From the NCBI GenBank assembly GCA_003251635.1, contig QKEW01000014.1, positions 1 to 48,174 of the forward strand: a stretch of 48,174 nt of DNA. The letters run 5' to 3'. This document shows, piece after piece, positions 15,458-24,678 of this stretch (the stretch's first letter is position 1; each line of letters opens with the position of its first letter). The notes below the pieces were generated by a model that was not told the origin of the DNA, did not search any database, and was given only the letters and a program-made list of their open reading frames with translations. The position numbers and the translations under genes were made by a program. Source of the DNA: a bacterium. Lineage in GTDB: Bacteria; Patescibacteriota; Minisyncoccia; Moranbacterales; GWC2-37-73.

Positions 15458-17551
15458 ATGCCAAATTTGCAAACACCCATTGAAAAAATTCCTCAAATTA
15501 CCGCCAGACAAAAAAACGCTTTGGCGAAATTGAAAATGGAAAAAATCCAAGACCTGATTTTTCATTTTCCCTTTCGCTACGACGATTTTTCCAATTTTCT
15601 CTCTATCGACCAACTGGAAAAAGATCAAACCGCCACTGTTGAAGGCGTGGTCCAACAAATCAAGCAAACCAAAACTTGGAAAAGAAAAATGTTTGTCAGT
15701 GAAGTTTTTCTGCAAGATCAAAGTGGCTTGATTCGTGCCGTTTGGTTCAATCAACCCTACCTGCTTTCGGCCATTTCCCAAGGCGACAAGTTGCGCCTGA
15801 GCGGCAAAGTTTCAGCTGATGCCAACGGATTTTTCTTTTCCTCTCCAGCTTGGGAAAAGGCTTCACGCGAGCCGACCAATACCGCTGGGCTGGTGCCGAT
15901 CTACAGCGAAAGCGAAGGTGTCACTTCCAAGTGGCTGCGCTGGAAAATTCAAACCTTTCTACCCTTGGTTCAAAAAGTTTCCGACCCAATTCCCGCTGAA
16001 ATTTTGGAAAAATTAAATCTGCCCAACCTTTCAATGGCTTTGCAATGGATTCACTTCCCACAAAACCGAAAAAAAGTTTTGATCGCCCAAAAAAGATTCG
16101 CCTTCCAGCAGATGTTTTTTTTGCAACTATCCTCTTTTCAAATTCGTCAGAGCCGGCAAAAAGAAAGAGCGGTTCCATTCAAATCTCAAAACGAAAAAAT
16201 TCAAAAATTTCTCCAGACTTTGCCATTTGAAATGACCGGCGCCCAAAAAAGGGCTTGGCAAGAAATTTCCCAAGATCTGCAAAAAAATCAACCCATGAAT
16301 CGTCTACTTAACGGCGACGTTGGGTCCGGCAAAACCTTGGTTGCTCTTTTGGCAGCCCTGCTAACCAAGGAAAATAAACTGCAAACAGCCCTTTTGGCTC
16401 CGACTGAAATTTTAGCCCGTCAACATTTTGAAAGCGCCGCTAAACTATTAAAAAAAACGGAGATTAAAATAGCTCTGCTAACGGGAGCCTATCAAAAAAG
16501 TTTTTCTTCCCAAGCCGATTTTCAACAAGAAAAACGCGCCGAGCTGTTGGAAAAAATTCGTCAAGGCGAAATCGATTTAGTTATTGGCACTCACGCCCTA
16601 ATTCAAAAAGATGTTTTTTTCAAAAATCTAGCTTTGATTATTGTTGATGAACAACACCGCTTTGGCGTCAACCAACGCGCCCATCTTCAAAAAGAAATTG
16701 AAAAAATCAACGACGGAATCAAAAATAAAATTCCCCATTTGCTTTCCATGACGGCCACTGCCATTCCTCGCACTCTGGCCATGGCTTTTTTTGGCAGCCT
16801 AGATGTTTCTCTTTTAAACGAAATGCCCAAAAACCGCTTACCAATCAAAACCCAAATATTCAACGAAAATCAACGCCCAAGAGCCTATGAATTTATTAAA
16901 GATCAAATCAGGCAAGGCCGCCAAGCTTTCATTATTTTTCCATTAGTAGAAGAATCCGAATCCTTAAGTGAATTGAAGGCAGCCGTCAGCGAACATCAAA
17001 AATTGGATCAGAAAATTTTCCCCAACCTTTCCCTGGGACTTTTGCATGGGCAAATGAAACCAATTGAAAAAGAGAAAACTATGCAGGAATTCAAGGACAG
17101 GAAATTTGATATTTTGGTCGCTACCTCAGTAGTAGAAGTCGGGATTGATATTCCCAATGCCAGCGTTATACTTATCGAAGATGCTGACCGTTTTGGCCTG
17201 GCTCAACTTCATCAATTTCGCGGTCGAGTCGGACGCGGAGAGCATCAATCTTTCTGTTTGCTTTTTTCCTCCAAAGGCACTGCCAATGCTCGATTAAAAG
17301 TTTTAGAAAAAACCAATGACGGATTTGAAATTGCTCAAAAGGATTTGAAATTGCGTGGAGCCGGACAATTTTTCGGTACCCAACAATCTGGCATTGGCGA
17401 TTTGGCTATGGAAAATATTTCCAATGTTCGCCTGATTGAAATTTGTCAAAAATATGCCCAGCAAATCATCTCAGCTGACCCACTTTTGAAAAAATACCCG
17501 GCCTTGCAAAAAGAAGTTGAGAAATTGCAAAAAAACACCCATCTGGAATAG
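15458..17551 (+). CDS. recG: ATP-dependent DNA helicase RecG
   Basis: 697 aa from the ATG at 15458. The longer track start would begin inside the terminator at 15381. The N-terminal wedge/OB domain (about 1-230) has LIFHFPFRYDDFS and DQTATVEGVV. The helicase core has Walker A GDVGSGKT, IVDEQHRFGV (DEQH box), LLSMTATAIPRTL, then VATSVVEVGIDIPNA, HQFRGRVGRG and the RecG C-terminal KLRGAGQFFGTQQSG. The enzyme remodels stalled replication forks and branch-migrates Holliday junctions. It appears to be monocistronic. Confidence 0.97.
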   Translation: MPNLQTPIEKIPQITARQKNALAKLKMEKIQDLIFHFPFRYDDFSNFLSIDQLEKDQTATVEGVVQQIKQTKTWKRKMFVSEVFLQDQSGLIRAVWFNQPYLLSAISQGDKLRLSGKVSADANGFFFSSPAWEKASREPTNTAGLVPIYSESEGVTSKWLRWKIQTFLPLVQKVSDPIPAEILEKLNLPNLSMALQWIHFPQNRKKVLIAQKRFAFQQMFFLQLSSFQIRQSRQKERAVPFKSQNEKIQKFLQTLPFEMTGAQKRAWQEISQDLQKNQPMNRLLNGDVGSGKTLVALLAALLTKENKLQTALLAPTEILARQHFESAAKLLKKTEIKIALLTGAYQKSFSSQADFQQEKRAELLEKIRQGEIDLVIGTHALIQKDVFFKNLALIIVDEQHRFGVNQRAHLQKEIEKINDGIKNKIPHLLSMTATAIPRTLAMAFFGSLDVSLLNEMPKNRLPIKTQIFNENQRPRAYEFIKDQIRQGRQAFIIFPLVEESESLSELKAAVSEHQKLDQKIFPNLSLGLLHGQMKPIEKEKTMQEFKDRKFDILVATSVVEVGIDIPNASVILIEDADRFGLAQLHQFRGRVGRGEHQSFCLLFSSKGTANARLKVLEKTNDGFEIAQKDLKLRGAGQFFGTQQSGIGDLAMENISNVRLIEICQKYAQQIISADPLLKKYPALQKEVEKLQKNTHLE

Positions 17552-17572
17552 GTGATAAAATTCCTTTAGGCA

Positions 17573-17601
17573 TTGACTAGTTGAAAAAAATTTGCTAAAA
17601 A
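17573..17601 (+). promoter_or_regulatory. Promoter of the small membrane protein gene
   Basis: TTGACT, 17-bp spacer ending TGC, then TAAAAA. Same layout as the promoters of the accessory island. Confidence 0.6.
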
Positions 17602-17645
17602 ATAATATCAACAATTAAGTTGATAAAAACTAAAGGGGGTTTACC

Positions 17646-17909
17646 ATGGTACTTTTCATTGGTATTTTCTTATGTTCTTTAGGCTTCCTGCATCTACTTC
17701 TAAAAAAGTGGGTGTTGGCCGGTGTATTTCTTTGCTTGGGCACCCTAATTCTGTGCCTTAGCACTTTGAGTCCAGCAAGTGTAACCAAAAGGACTCAAAT
17801 GAAAGAAGAAAAAAATCTCAATATGCATAACCTGAGGCGAGCTTGGATCGCCTCTTTATTTTTTCCAAAATTTCATTTCTTTATTGATAACAAAGCAAAA
17901 ATAAGTTAA
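17646..17909 (+). CDS. Small membrane protein, terminator inside its 3' end
   Basis: 87 aa as an ORF. Two hydrophobic segments (about residues 2-18 and 23-41) are followed by a short polar tail. It has its own promoter and a GGGGG ribosome site about 6 nt before the ATG. The ORF runs through a strong intrinsic terminator (17831-17863) before its stop at 17909. So either the true stop lies earlier and an indel has moved the frame, or the mRNA is made without a stop codon. Residues after about 62 are probably not native. I do not recognise a family. Confidence 0.55.
   Translation: MVLFIGIFLCSLGFLHLLLKKWVLAGVFLCLGTLILCLSTLSPASVTKRTQMKEEKNLNMHNLRRAWIASLFFPKFHFFIDNKAKIS
17831..17863 (+). terminator. 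Intrinsic terminator inside the small ORF
   Basis: GAGGCGA/TCGCCTC stem followed by TTTATTTTTT. Confidence 0.85.
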
Positions 17910-17912
17910 AAT
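17884..17912 (+). promoter_or_regulatory. Promoter of the phosphohexomutase gene
   Basis: TTGATA, 17-bp spacer, TAAAAT; 27 nt before the ATG at 17940. Confidence 0.6.
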
Positions 17913-17939
17913 TAGCCTATTAAAACTTAATTTAAAACT

Positions 17940-19328
17940 ATGAAAGCTGAAATTTTCAAAGCCTATGACATTCGCGGACTTTATCCCGAAGAAATTGATG
18001 AAAAAGGAATTTATCAGACCGCTAGCGCCCTATGTGATTTCCTAGAACCCAAAACCCTAGTAGTTGGCTGCGACGTGCGTCTCTCTTCCCCATCACTGAA
18101 AAAAGCGGCTATTGCTGCCATCACAGCCAAAGGCGTAAAAGTTGTTGACGTGGGTGAAATTTCAACCGACATGCTTTATTTCGCTGTAGCTAATTATGGT
18201 TACGACGGCGGACTGACCATTACCGCTTCTCACAATCCCAAAGAATACAACGGAGCCAAGATTGTTCGCGAAAATTCCAAACCTATTTCCGGCGACAGCG
18301 GATTGTTTGAAATTCGCGACCTAGCCCTTCAAACTGAGGTTAGCGACCAAGATCTAGAACGAGAAATAAATCCGGAACTAGTTGAAAAAAAAGATATCGC
18401 CAGCGATTACATTACCAAAGTCAAATCCTTTGCTGACTTTTCTCAAATCAAACCTTTGAAAATTTTGGCTAATCCAAATTTTGGAGTCGGTGGCCGCATG
18501 ATTGATCGACTTCTGTCAGAAACTGACATTGAAATTTCCAAACTCAACTGGGAAGCTGATGGTAATTTTCCCAAGGGTCGTCCTGACCCACTCATTCCGG
18601 AAAACCGTCAAGAAATTTCCGATTTGATTGCTCAAGGTGATTTCGATTTAGGGGTTGCTTGGGACGCCGACGCAGACCGTTGTTTTTTCTTCACAGAAAA
18701 AGGCCAATTCATTGAAGGCTATTTCATCACCGCTCTTTTAGCTAAAATATTTCTAGAAAAAAGTGAAAAGAAAAATGAAAAGATTTTGCGCGACACTCGC
18801 CTCAGCTGGGCTATCGATGAAATCACTGCTCAAAACGGCGGCCGGGCTGTTTCCAATAAAGCCGGTCATTCTTTCATCAAAGAAAGAATGCGCCAAGATG
18901 ACATTCTGTTTGGCGGTGAAATGAGTGCCCATTATTATTTCCGAGATTACTTCTATTGCGATTGTGGCCTGATTCCTTTTGTTATGATTTTGGAGTACCT
19001 TTCCAAACAAAATCAACCGTTTTCTGAAATTGCTCAAGAATTTTTTTGGAATAAATATTTTGTCAGCGGTGAAATCAATAATGAAGTGGCCGATCCCAAA
19101 GAAACCGTAAAAAAAATTCGAGAAATTTATGAATCCAAAGCTACTGCTGTTGATGAGCAAGATGGAATTTCTCTGGACTTTATTGATTCTCAAGACACCA
19201 AAAACAGTTGGCGCTTCAATGTTCGCCCTTCCAACACTGAACCGGTAATTCGTCTTAATGTCGAAGCTCACAATCAAAAATTAATGGAAGAAAAAAGAGA
19301 CGAACTTCTAAAACTCATTCAGGGTTAA
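17940..19328 (+). CDS. manB: Phosphomannomutase/phosphoglucomutase
   Basis: 462 aa, the usual length for the alpha-D-phosphohexomutase family, which interconverts hexose 6- and 1-phosphates. All four hallmark loops are present: the N-terminal FKAYDIRGLYP, the phosphoserine loop TASHNP (about residue 98), the metal loop DADADRCFF, the sugar loop GGEMSAHYYF, and the C-terminal phosphate site RPSNTEPVIR. Sequence alone does not separate mannose from glucose specificity. The nearby mannose-1-phosphate guanylyltransferase and SIS isomerase make the mannomutase role plausible. It is transcribed singly, with its own promoter and terminator. Confidence 0.92.
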   Translation: MKAEIFKAYDIRGLYPEEIDEKGIYQTASALCDFLEPKTLVVGCDVRLSSPSLKKAAIAAITAKGVKVVDVGEISTDMLYFAVANYGYDGGLTITASHNPKEYNGAKIVRENSKPISGDSGLFEIRDLALQTEVSDQDLEREINPELVEKKDIASDYITKVKSFADFSQIKPLKILANPNFGVGGRMIDRLLSETDIEISKLNWEADGNFPKGRPDPLIPENRQEISDLIAQGDFDLGVAWDADADRCFFFTEKGQFIEGYFITALLAKIFLEKSEKKNEKILRDTRLSWAIDEITAQNGGRAVSNKAGHSFIKERMRQDDILFGGEMSAHYYFRDYFYCDCGLIPFVMILEYLSKQNQPFSEIAQEFFWNKYFVSGEINNEVADPKETVKKIREIYESKATAVDEQDGISLDFIDSQDTKNSWRFNVRPSNTEPVIRLNVEAHNQKLMEEKRDELLKLIQG

Positions 19329-19346
19329 GGCCTAAAAAAAATCACG

Positions 19347-19385
19347 AAAAAATCGGACCCACTCCCATGGGTCCGATTTTATTTT
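19347..19385. terminator. Bidirectional terminator between manB and the 52-aa ORF
   Basis: AAAATCGGACCCA/TGGGTCCGATTTT, 13-bp stem with a 6-nt loop, T-rich on both sides. Confidence 0.9.
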
Positions 19386-19395
19386 TGCAACTAAA

Positions 19396-19554
19396 TCAGC
19401 ATGGCTGCAAAAAAACATCTGCGCCAACACCAATTGAACAATTCAATCCTTTGTCGGAAGAATCACTCACTCGTAATAGACGATCAATACCTAAACTTAA
19501 TTGATCGTTTTGGGGCAGAAATATAACTTTAAAAAATTTTTTTAAAAATTTCAT
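19396..19554 (-). CDS. 52-aa small hypothetical protein
   Basis: Below the ORF-track length cut-off. ATG at 19554 preceded by GGTGAGG at Shine-Dalgarno distance; stop at 19396 and a terminator immediately after. The N-terminus MKFLKKFFKVIFLP is amphipathic; the rest reads DRLLRVSDSSDKGLNC and ends PC. It starts 42 nt after the trpS stop and may be cotranscribed with it. Function unknown. Confidence 0.5.
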   Translation of the reverse strand: MKFLKKFFKVIFLPQNDQLSLGIDRLLRVSDSSDKGLNCSIGVGADVFLQPC

Positions 19555-19596
19555 TTTTCCTCACCTTCCTTTCATTAAAAGATCTACTTAAAAAAA

Positions 19597-20580
19597 CTAC
19601 ATAACGAACCCGACCTTTTCTCTAACTTCTTTCATTTTTTCCTTGGCGATTTTTTCAACTTTCTCGGCGCCTGCTCGCAAAATTGCCAAAACTTGCTCAT
19701 CGGAATATGAGTTGAATTTCTCTTGAAAATCCGCCAAAAATCCATTAATAGTTTCAGCTAAATCTCTCTTAAAATCTCCATAGCCCTTGCCTTGATATTT
19801 TTTTACAATTTCCTCAGGGCTCTGATTGGAAAAACAAGCATAGATATTGATCAAATTTTTCAAAGCCGGTTTTTCGTCTGAATATTCCAACTCGCTGCCG
19901 CTGTCCGTCACCGCTTTTTTAATTTTCTTTTCCACCGTCTTGGCATCGTCAATCAGAGAGATGTAGTTGTATTCTGAAATAGCCGATTTGCTCATTTTCT
20001 TTGCAGGATTGTCCAATCCCATAATTCGCATGCCTTCTTGCTTGATGAAAACATCCGGCACCGTAAAGGTCTGCCCAAATCGCTGATTGAAACGCTGCGC
20101 CAAATTTCGGGCCAATTCAACATGCTGTTTTTGATCTTCGCCTACCGGCACCACCTCGGTATCATAAAGCAAAATGTCCGCCGCCATCAAAACCGGATAG
20201 TCATACAAACCAACTTGAGCACCTTCACGTCCATCCTTTTGAGATTTATCCTTAAATTGAGTCATCTTGTCCAACTCCGGCATCTTGGTGATCGTATTTA
20301 GAATCCAAGCCAACTCACTATGTTGTACCACGTGCGACTGGATAAAGATGGTTGATTTTTGCGGATCAATTCCGGCTGCCAAATAAATCTTGGCAATCTC
20401 CAAAGTTTTTTCCCGGAGCTTTTGAGGATCCTGCGGAACCGTGATGGCGTGCAAATCGACCACGCAAAAAATCGACTCGAATTGGTCTTGCATTTCCACC
20501 CAATTCTTGATTGCTCCTAAATAATTGCCGATGTGTAAATTACCGCTCGGCTGAACGCCGGAAAATATCCTCTTTTTCAT
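19597..20580 (-). CDS. trpS: Tryptophanyl-tRNA synthetase
   Basis: 327 aa class I aminoacyl-tRNA synthetase charging tRNA-Trp. The HIGH-equivalent signature is GNLHIGNYLGA within SGVQPSGNLHIG (about residues 7-22). The KMSKS loop reads KKMSKSAIS. The tryptophan-pocket residues in YDYPVLMAADILLYD and VPVGEDQKQH are typical of bacterial TrpS. Length is normal. Confidence 0.97.
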   Translation of the reverse strand: MKKRIFSGVQPSGNLHIGNYLGAIKNWVEMQDQFESIFCVVDLHAITVPQDPQKLREKTLEIAKIYLAAGIDPQKSTIFIQSHVVQHSELAWILNTITKMPELDKMTQFKDKSQKDGREGAQVGLYDYPVLMAADILLYDTEVVPVGEDQKQHVELARNLAQRFNQRFGQTFTVPDVFIKQEGMRIMGLDNPAKKMSKSAISEYNYISLIDDAKTVEKKIKKAVTDSGSELEYSDEKPALKNLINIYACFSNQSPEEIVKKYQGKGYGDFKRDLAETINGFLADFQEKFNSYSDEQVLAILRAGAEKVEKIAKEKMKEVREKVGFVM

Positions 20581-20644
20581 TTCTTTGCGCTAAAATATTA
20601 TGTTTTTCTTCTTCCATAATAGGCCAAAACTGATTTTTAGACAA

Positions 20645-20674
20645 CAAAACCGCCCGAGAGGACGGCTTTATTAT
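20645..20674 (-). terminator. Terminator of the RNase J gene
   Basis: The minus strand reads GCCGTCC-TCTC-GGGCGGT followed by TTTGTTG; the stem has one G-U pair. Confidence 0.65.
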
Positions 20675-20741
20675 ACAAACTAAAAACCAAAAACTGATAA
20701 CCCAAACCTTCCCTAAAAACCTAAAAGCTCCAAGCTAAAAC

Positions 20742-22694
20742 CTAAACCTCTATCACCACCGGCAAAACCATCGGACGACGTTCGGTCTTAGTAAAAAGAA
20801 ACGAACCTACTGATTCACGAATATTATTTTTGACATAATCCCAATTAACTGGCAATTCCTCGGAAGTTTTTTCCTTAACCACTTTTTCCACCACTCGCTT
20901 GGTTGCATTTACCAAATCAAAATTTTCCTTCACGAAAATAAATCCGCGAGAAGTCACCTGAGGAGTTCCGATAATCTTTTTAGTCTTACTATCAATAATC
21001 ACCACAATAGTGAACATTCCATCTTTGGCTAAAAGCTGACGATCACGCAAAACCACTTCGCCAACATCTCCAACTCCCAAACCATCCACCATCACGTAGC
21101 TAGTATCGACTTTGTGAGGCAAAAGCTTAGCTTTCCCGCCAGAAATTTCCAATTGATTACCATTGTCCAACACGAAAATATTTTCCTTTTCAATTCCAAC
21201 TTTTTCTCCAAGCTTAGCGGCTTCTTTCAAAAAGTAATGATTAGCGTAAACCGGCAGAAAAATGTCCGGCTTGATTTGACGCAAAATATCTTGAATATCA
21301 AAAGCGTTGCTGTGTCCGCTGGTGTGAACGTCTAGGATGTCGCTGTGAATCACATTGTCACATTTGCGATACAAATCGTCTTTGAGACGCTGAATTGTTC
21401 GCTCATTACCTGGAATAATGGAAGATGAAAATATTATGGTATCCTTTTTTTGAATCCGCACGAAACGATGCTCATCATTAACAATTCTTGAAAGCACCGC
21501 ATTGCCTTCGCCCTGCGCCCCAGTACAAATCACCACTGATTTTTGACGCGGATATTTATGCAAATCCTGAATCGGAATCAAAGTGTTTTTATGAGCTTTG
21601 ATATAACCCAACTCTTTGGCAATCTCGATATTCATTTTCATGCTGTACCCATCCAATGCAACTTTTTTGCCAATTGATTCAGCATATTCAATGATCTTAC
21701 CGATTCGACGAATCTGCGAAGAAAAAGTTCCGATAATCACCAAGCCTTCAGCCTTGTTAACCAATTCATCCAAATTCTTATACATGTCACTTTCAGTTTT
21801 TTGACTCGGCCGCGTATCAACCGCACCCAAGCTTTCCAGCATCAAAATTCGGGGTGAGGGTAACTTGGACAAATGTTCATAGGTAACCAATTCATGATCG
21901 GTTGGATTTTTGTCCATAGTCCAATCGCCAGGGTGAATCACAGTTCCATCCGGAGTTTTGATAATCACGCCAACTGCATCCATCACTGAATGTTCGACAT
22001 CAAAAAATTCAATTTGAAATTTCCCCAATCTAATTTTGTCTGAAATTGCATTAATCCGAATGGTGCGCAAACTTTGAGCAGAGTTTTTCTCAGCATCTTC
22101 CATTTTTTTCTTAACCAAAGCCAAAGTGAAATCGCGACCAACCACTGGCGGATTTCCCAACTGTTTAAGTAAAATCGGCGCCGCTCCAATGTGATCCAAA
22201 TGGCCATGACTCAACACTACCCCCCGGATATTTTTTTCTTTACCTTTCAGACAACTGATATTTGGCACAATATAATCAATGCCCGGCATGTCTTCTTCCG
22301 GAAACTGAATTCCCATATCCAAAATGATCACATCGCCATCATATTCAAAAACAGTCATGTTGCGCCCAACTTCCTCATTGCCACCCAGGGGCGTGATGCG
22401 CAAATGAGAGCTGGCCGGATTTTTAGGTAAAGACTTTTTAGCTGTGGCAAAACCGCTTTTAGAGCCAGAAAGTTGATTACCCTTTTTTCCTCCTCGATTA
22501 TTTCTGGAAAAATTCCTCTTGCCCGTCTTTTTTTGGCCATCCTTCTTTGGTTTAGCGTGATGCAACTCAGAAGAGTTGTTTTGACTCTGACCAACTTTAT
22601 TTGCACCAACGGCGCCATTGGAATCAATTTTGTCCGTGTTTATTTTCATATCCCTATTATTATCTAACATATTTTTATTCATAAAATTTTTCAC
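20742..22694 (-). CDS. rnj: Ribonuclease J
   Basis: 650 aa metallo-beta-lactamase/beta-CASP nuclease for mRNA decay and rRNA maturation. The first about 95 residues are a low-complexity basic tail (KKDGQKKTGKRNFSRNNRGG), probably an RNA-binding extension. The catalytic domain begins at LRITPLGGNEEVGRNM. The metal motif is SHGHLDHIGA, with HPGDWTMD (the RNase J HxGD-type site) and beta-CASP motifs CTGAQGE and DVHTSGHS. The C-terminal domain is present. The start is uncertain: the track uses a GTG at 22694, and ATGs follow at 22682 and 22670. A minus-strand promoter about 430 nt upstream implies a long leader. Confidence 0.95.
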   Translation of the reverse strand: MKNFMNKNMLDNNRDMKINTDKIDSNGAVGANKVGQSQNNSSELHHAKPKKDGQKKTGKRNFSRNNRGGKKGNQLSGSKSGFATAKKSLPKNPASSHLRITPLGGNEEVGRNMTVFEYDGDVIILDMGIQFPEEDMPGIDYIVPNISCLKGKEKNIRGVVLSHGHLDHIGAAPILLKQLGNPPVVGRDFTLALVKKKMEDAEKNSAQSLRTIRINAISDKIRLGKFQIEFFDVEHSVMDAVGVIIKTPDGTVIHPGDWTMDKNPTDHELVTYEHLSKLPSPRILMLESLGAVDTRPSQKTESDMYKNLDELVNKAEGLVIIGTFSSQIRRIGKIIEYAESIGKKVALDGYSMKMNIEIAKELGYIKAHKNTLIPIQDLHKYPRQKSVVICTGAQGEGNAVLSRIVNDEHRFVRIQKKDTIIFSSSIIPGNERTIQRLKDDLYRKCDNVIHSDILDVHTSGHSNAFDIQDILRQIKPDIFLPVYANHYFLKEAAKLGEKVGIEKENIFVLDNGNQLEISGGKAKLLPHKVDTSYVMVDGLGVGDVGEVVLRDRQLLAKDGMFTIVVIIDSKTKKIIGTPQVTSRGFIFVKENFDLVNATKRVVEKVVKEKTSEELPVNWDYVKNNIRESVGSFLFTKTERRPMVLPVVIEV

Positions 22695-23122
22695 AAAGTA
22701 TATTGATTTAAAAATTATTTTTTCTAAATTGTGAAAATTATCTTAAACTTAATTATTTACTTAATTGTTACTGAAAATTCTTATTCTTCTCCTCGCCTAA
22801 AAATTAGCAATCAAAAATCCATTAAAAAAATTATTTAACTCGCAATTTCAAACCGCAATGAATTCTCAATTGACCAACCCCAAAACTCAAATCGCAACCA
22901 AAAAACAAGAATTGCGATTTTGAAACCCTATAGTTTATCTGGCAGATAGAATTTGTCAGCAAAAATCAAGATTCTCTTTTGAGCACTATTTAGTACGAAA
23001 AAGTCCCCAAAAATTTCCGCTAATTACTTAACGGGTCTCGAAAAACTTGTTTTTGCCGGCAAACTAACCAAGAAAATAGCCTAAATAAAGCAAAATTGAA
23101 GAAGTTTCATTTCTATATATCC
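22695..23122 (-). other. Long non-coding leader of the RNase J gene
   Basis: About 430 nt between the promoter at 23123-23151 and rnj with no ORF. It holds a 9-bp hairpin AAATCGCAA/TTGCGATTT (22889-22920) and many A/T tracts. I recognise no riboswitch. A long leader on an RNase gene is compatible with autoregulation by its own product, but that is inference. Confidence 0.5.
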
Positions 23123-23151
23123 ATTATACACCCAAATTCAGATTTTGTCCA
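23123..23151 (-). promoter_or_regulatory. Promoter upstream of rnj
   Basis: The minus strand reads TGGACA, 17-bp spacer, TATAAT. It lies just after the manC stop, so rnj need not depend on manC transcription. Confidence 0.65.
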
Positions 23152-23174
23152 GTCCCGAGGCCAAAAACCGCCTT

Positions 23175-24557
23175 TTACTTTCCCCGACCATAAACATCAT
23201 CGTAGCGCACAATGTCGTCTTCTTCCAGATAATCCCCGGTTTGAACCTCAATAATTTCCAGCTCGCTTCTTCGACGATTAGAAAGTCGATGTTTGTGTTT
23301 AGCTGGAATATAGGTGCTTTCATTTTCACCCAAAGTTAATTCCTTATCTCCATTGATTACCACCGCCTCACCTTTGACCACAACCCAGTGTTCGCTGCGA
23401 TGCTCGTGCGATTGGAGGGACAGTGAAGCCCCTGGACGAACTATGATTTTTTTAACCTTGTGATTTTTATCATCAATCAAAACTTCATATCTGCCCCAAG
23501 GACGATATCCAATGACATTGTGTCCAATTTCCGGATATTCATTCTCTTTCAAATAATTAACCACTTTTTTTACACCCTCGCTTTTTCCCTTCTTTTGGAC
23601 CAAGATCGCATCATTATTTTCAACAATAATTAAATCTTCCACATCCACCGTCGCAATCAACTTTTCAGAAGAAGAGTAAGTAAAAATATTTTTACAATCA
23701 ATTTGAATACATTTTTTCTGATTTATATTTTTCTCCTCCATAATACTCGACAAAGCGTCGAAAGATCCGACGTCGTTCCAATCAAAATCACCTTCAAAAA
23801 TAACCACTCTGTCAGATTTCTCTGAAATTGCCACATCAATAGCTATATCGGGCATATTCTCAAAACTGGTCAAAAATTTTTCATGCGATTGATCATACAG
23901 TTTGAAAATCTCTGGTGCGTGCTTTTGAAGTTCTTGGGTAAAAGTCTTTTCGTTGAAAATATACATTCCACCATTCCAAACATATTCCCCGCTGGATAAA
24001 TATTTTTTGGCCGTTTCCAAGTCGGGTTTTTCCTTAAATTCTAAACCTTGAAAATATTCACCTTTTTTCTCGCCTTTGCGAATATAGCCAAAGCCGGTAT
24101 GAGGACTGGTGGGTTTTATCCCAATCGTACCAACATTATCGGCAACATTTTCCAAAGCTGTCTTTACAACTTTGGCATATTCTTCTGGCTTTCCAATGTA
24201 TTGGTCAGCAGCCAAAAAAATTATAGGTTCATCTTCCAAAACCCCTTCTTTGTCTTTTAAAAAATTAAAAGCTAAGGCAATGGCTGGGGCGGTATTAAGA
24301 GAGTTTGGCTCAATAATTATTTGTTGCTTTTTAAGCTTGGGGTAAATTTCTTCAATTTGATCAAAAACATTAAAATAACCTTCCTGATTAGTGACAAAAT
24401 AAATATTTTCCGGCCCAACCACATCCTGAGTTCGCAAAAATGTTTCTTGGAGGAGCGAATTGTCTGAATAAAGCTTCAAAAATTGTTTAGGAAAATTTTT
24501 CCGCGAAAGTGGCCAAAGTCGAGTTCCACTACCGCCACATAAAATTATTGCTTTCAT
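23175..24557 (-). CDS. manC: Mannose-1-phosphate guanylyltransferase with C-terminal cupin
   Basis: 460 aa two-domain enzyme that makes GDP-mannose from mannose 1-phosphate and GTP. The N-terminal nucleotidyltransferase signature is LCGGSGTRLWPLSRKNFPKQF. The substrate region has FLAADQYI and later FKEKPDLETA and WNGGMYIF. The C-terminal type II cupin (about residues 345-455; HEHRSEHWVVVKGEA, and IPAKHKHRLSN) corresponds to the mannose-6-phosphate isomerase-type domain of bifunctional ManC proteins. Whether the isomerase is active cannot be told. It is divergent from the SIS-domain gene at 24679. Confidence 0.95.
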   Translation of the reverse strand: MKAIILCGGSGTRLWPLSRKNFPKQFLKLYSDNSLLQETFLRTQDVVGPENIYFVTNQEGYFNVFDQIEEIYPKLKKQQIIIEPNSLNTAPAIALAFNFLKDKEGVLEDEPIIFLAADQYIGKPEEYAKVVKTALENVADNVGTIGIKPTSPHTGFGYIRKGEKKGEYFQGLEFKEKPDLETAKKYLSSGEYVWNGGMYIFNEKTFTQELQKHAPEIFKLYDQSHEKFLTSFENMPDIAIDVAISEKSDRVVIFEGDFDWNDVGSFDALSSIMEEKNINQKKCIQIDCKNIFTYSSSEKLIATVDVEDLIIVENNDAILVQKKGKSEGVKKVVNYLKENEYPEIGHNVIGYRPWGRYEVLIDDKNHKVKKIIVRPGASLSLQSHEHRSEHWVVVKGEAVVINGDKELTLGENESTYIPAKHKHRLSNRRRSELEIIEVQTGDYLEEDDIVRYDDVYGRGK

Positions 24558-24678
24558 GTTTTTTCTTTTTCAATAATTATTCTTTCGATTTCAAGTCTTC
24601 CTAAATTATAACCGAAAACCAGTTCCTGTCCAATCATTTTTGTGTTAAAATGAGGCAGTTAAACACTAATTCAACCCT

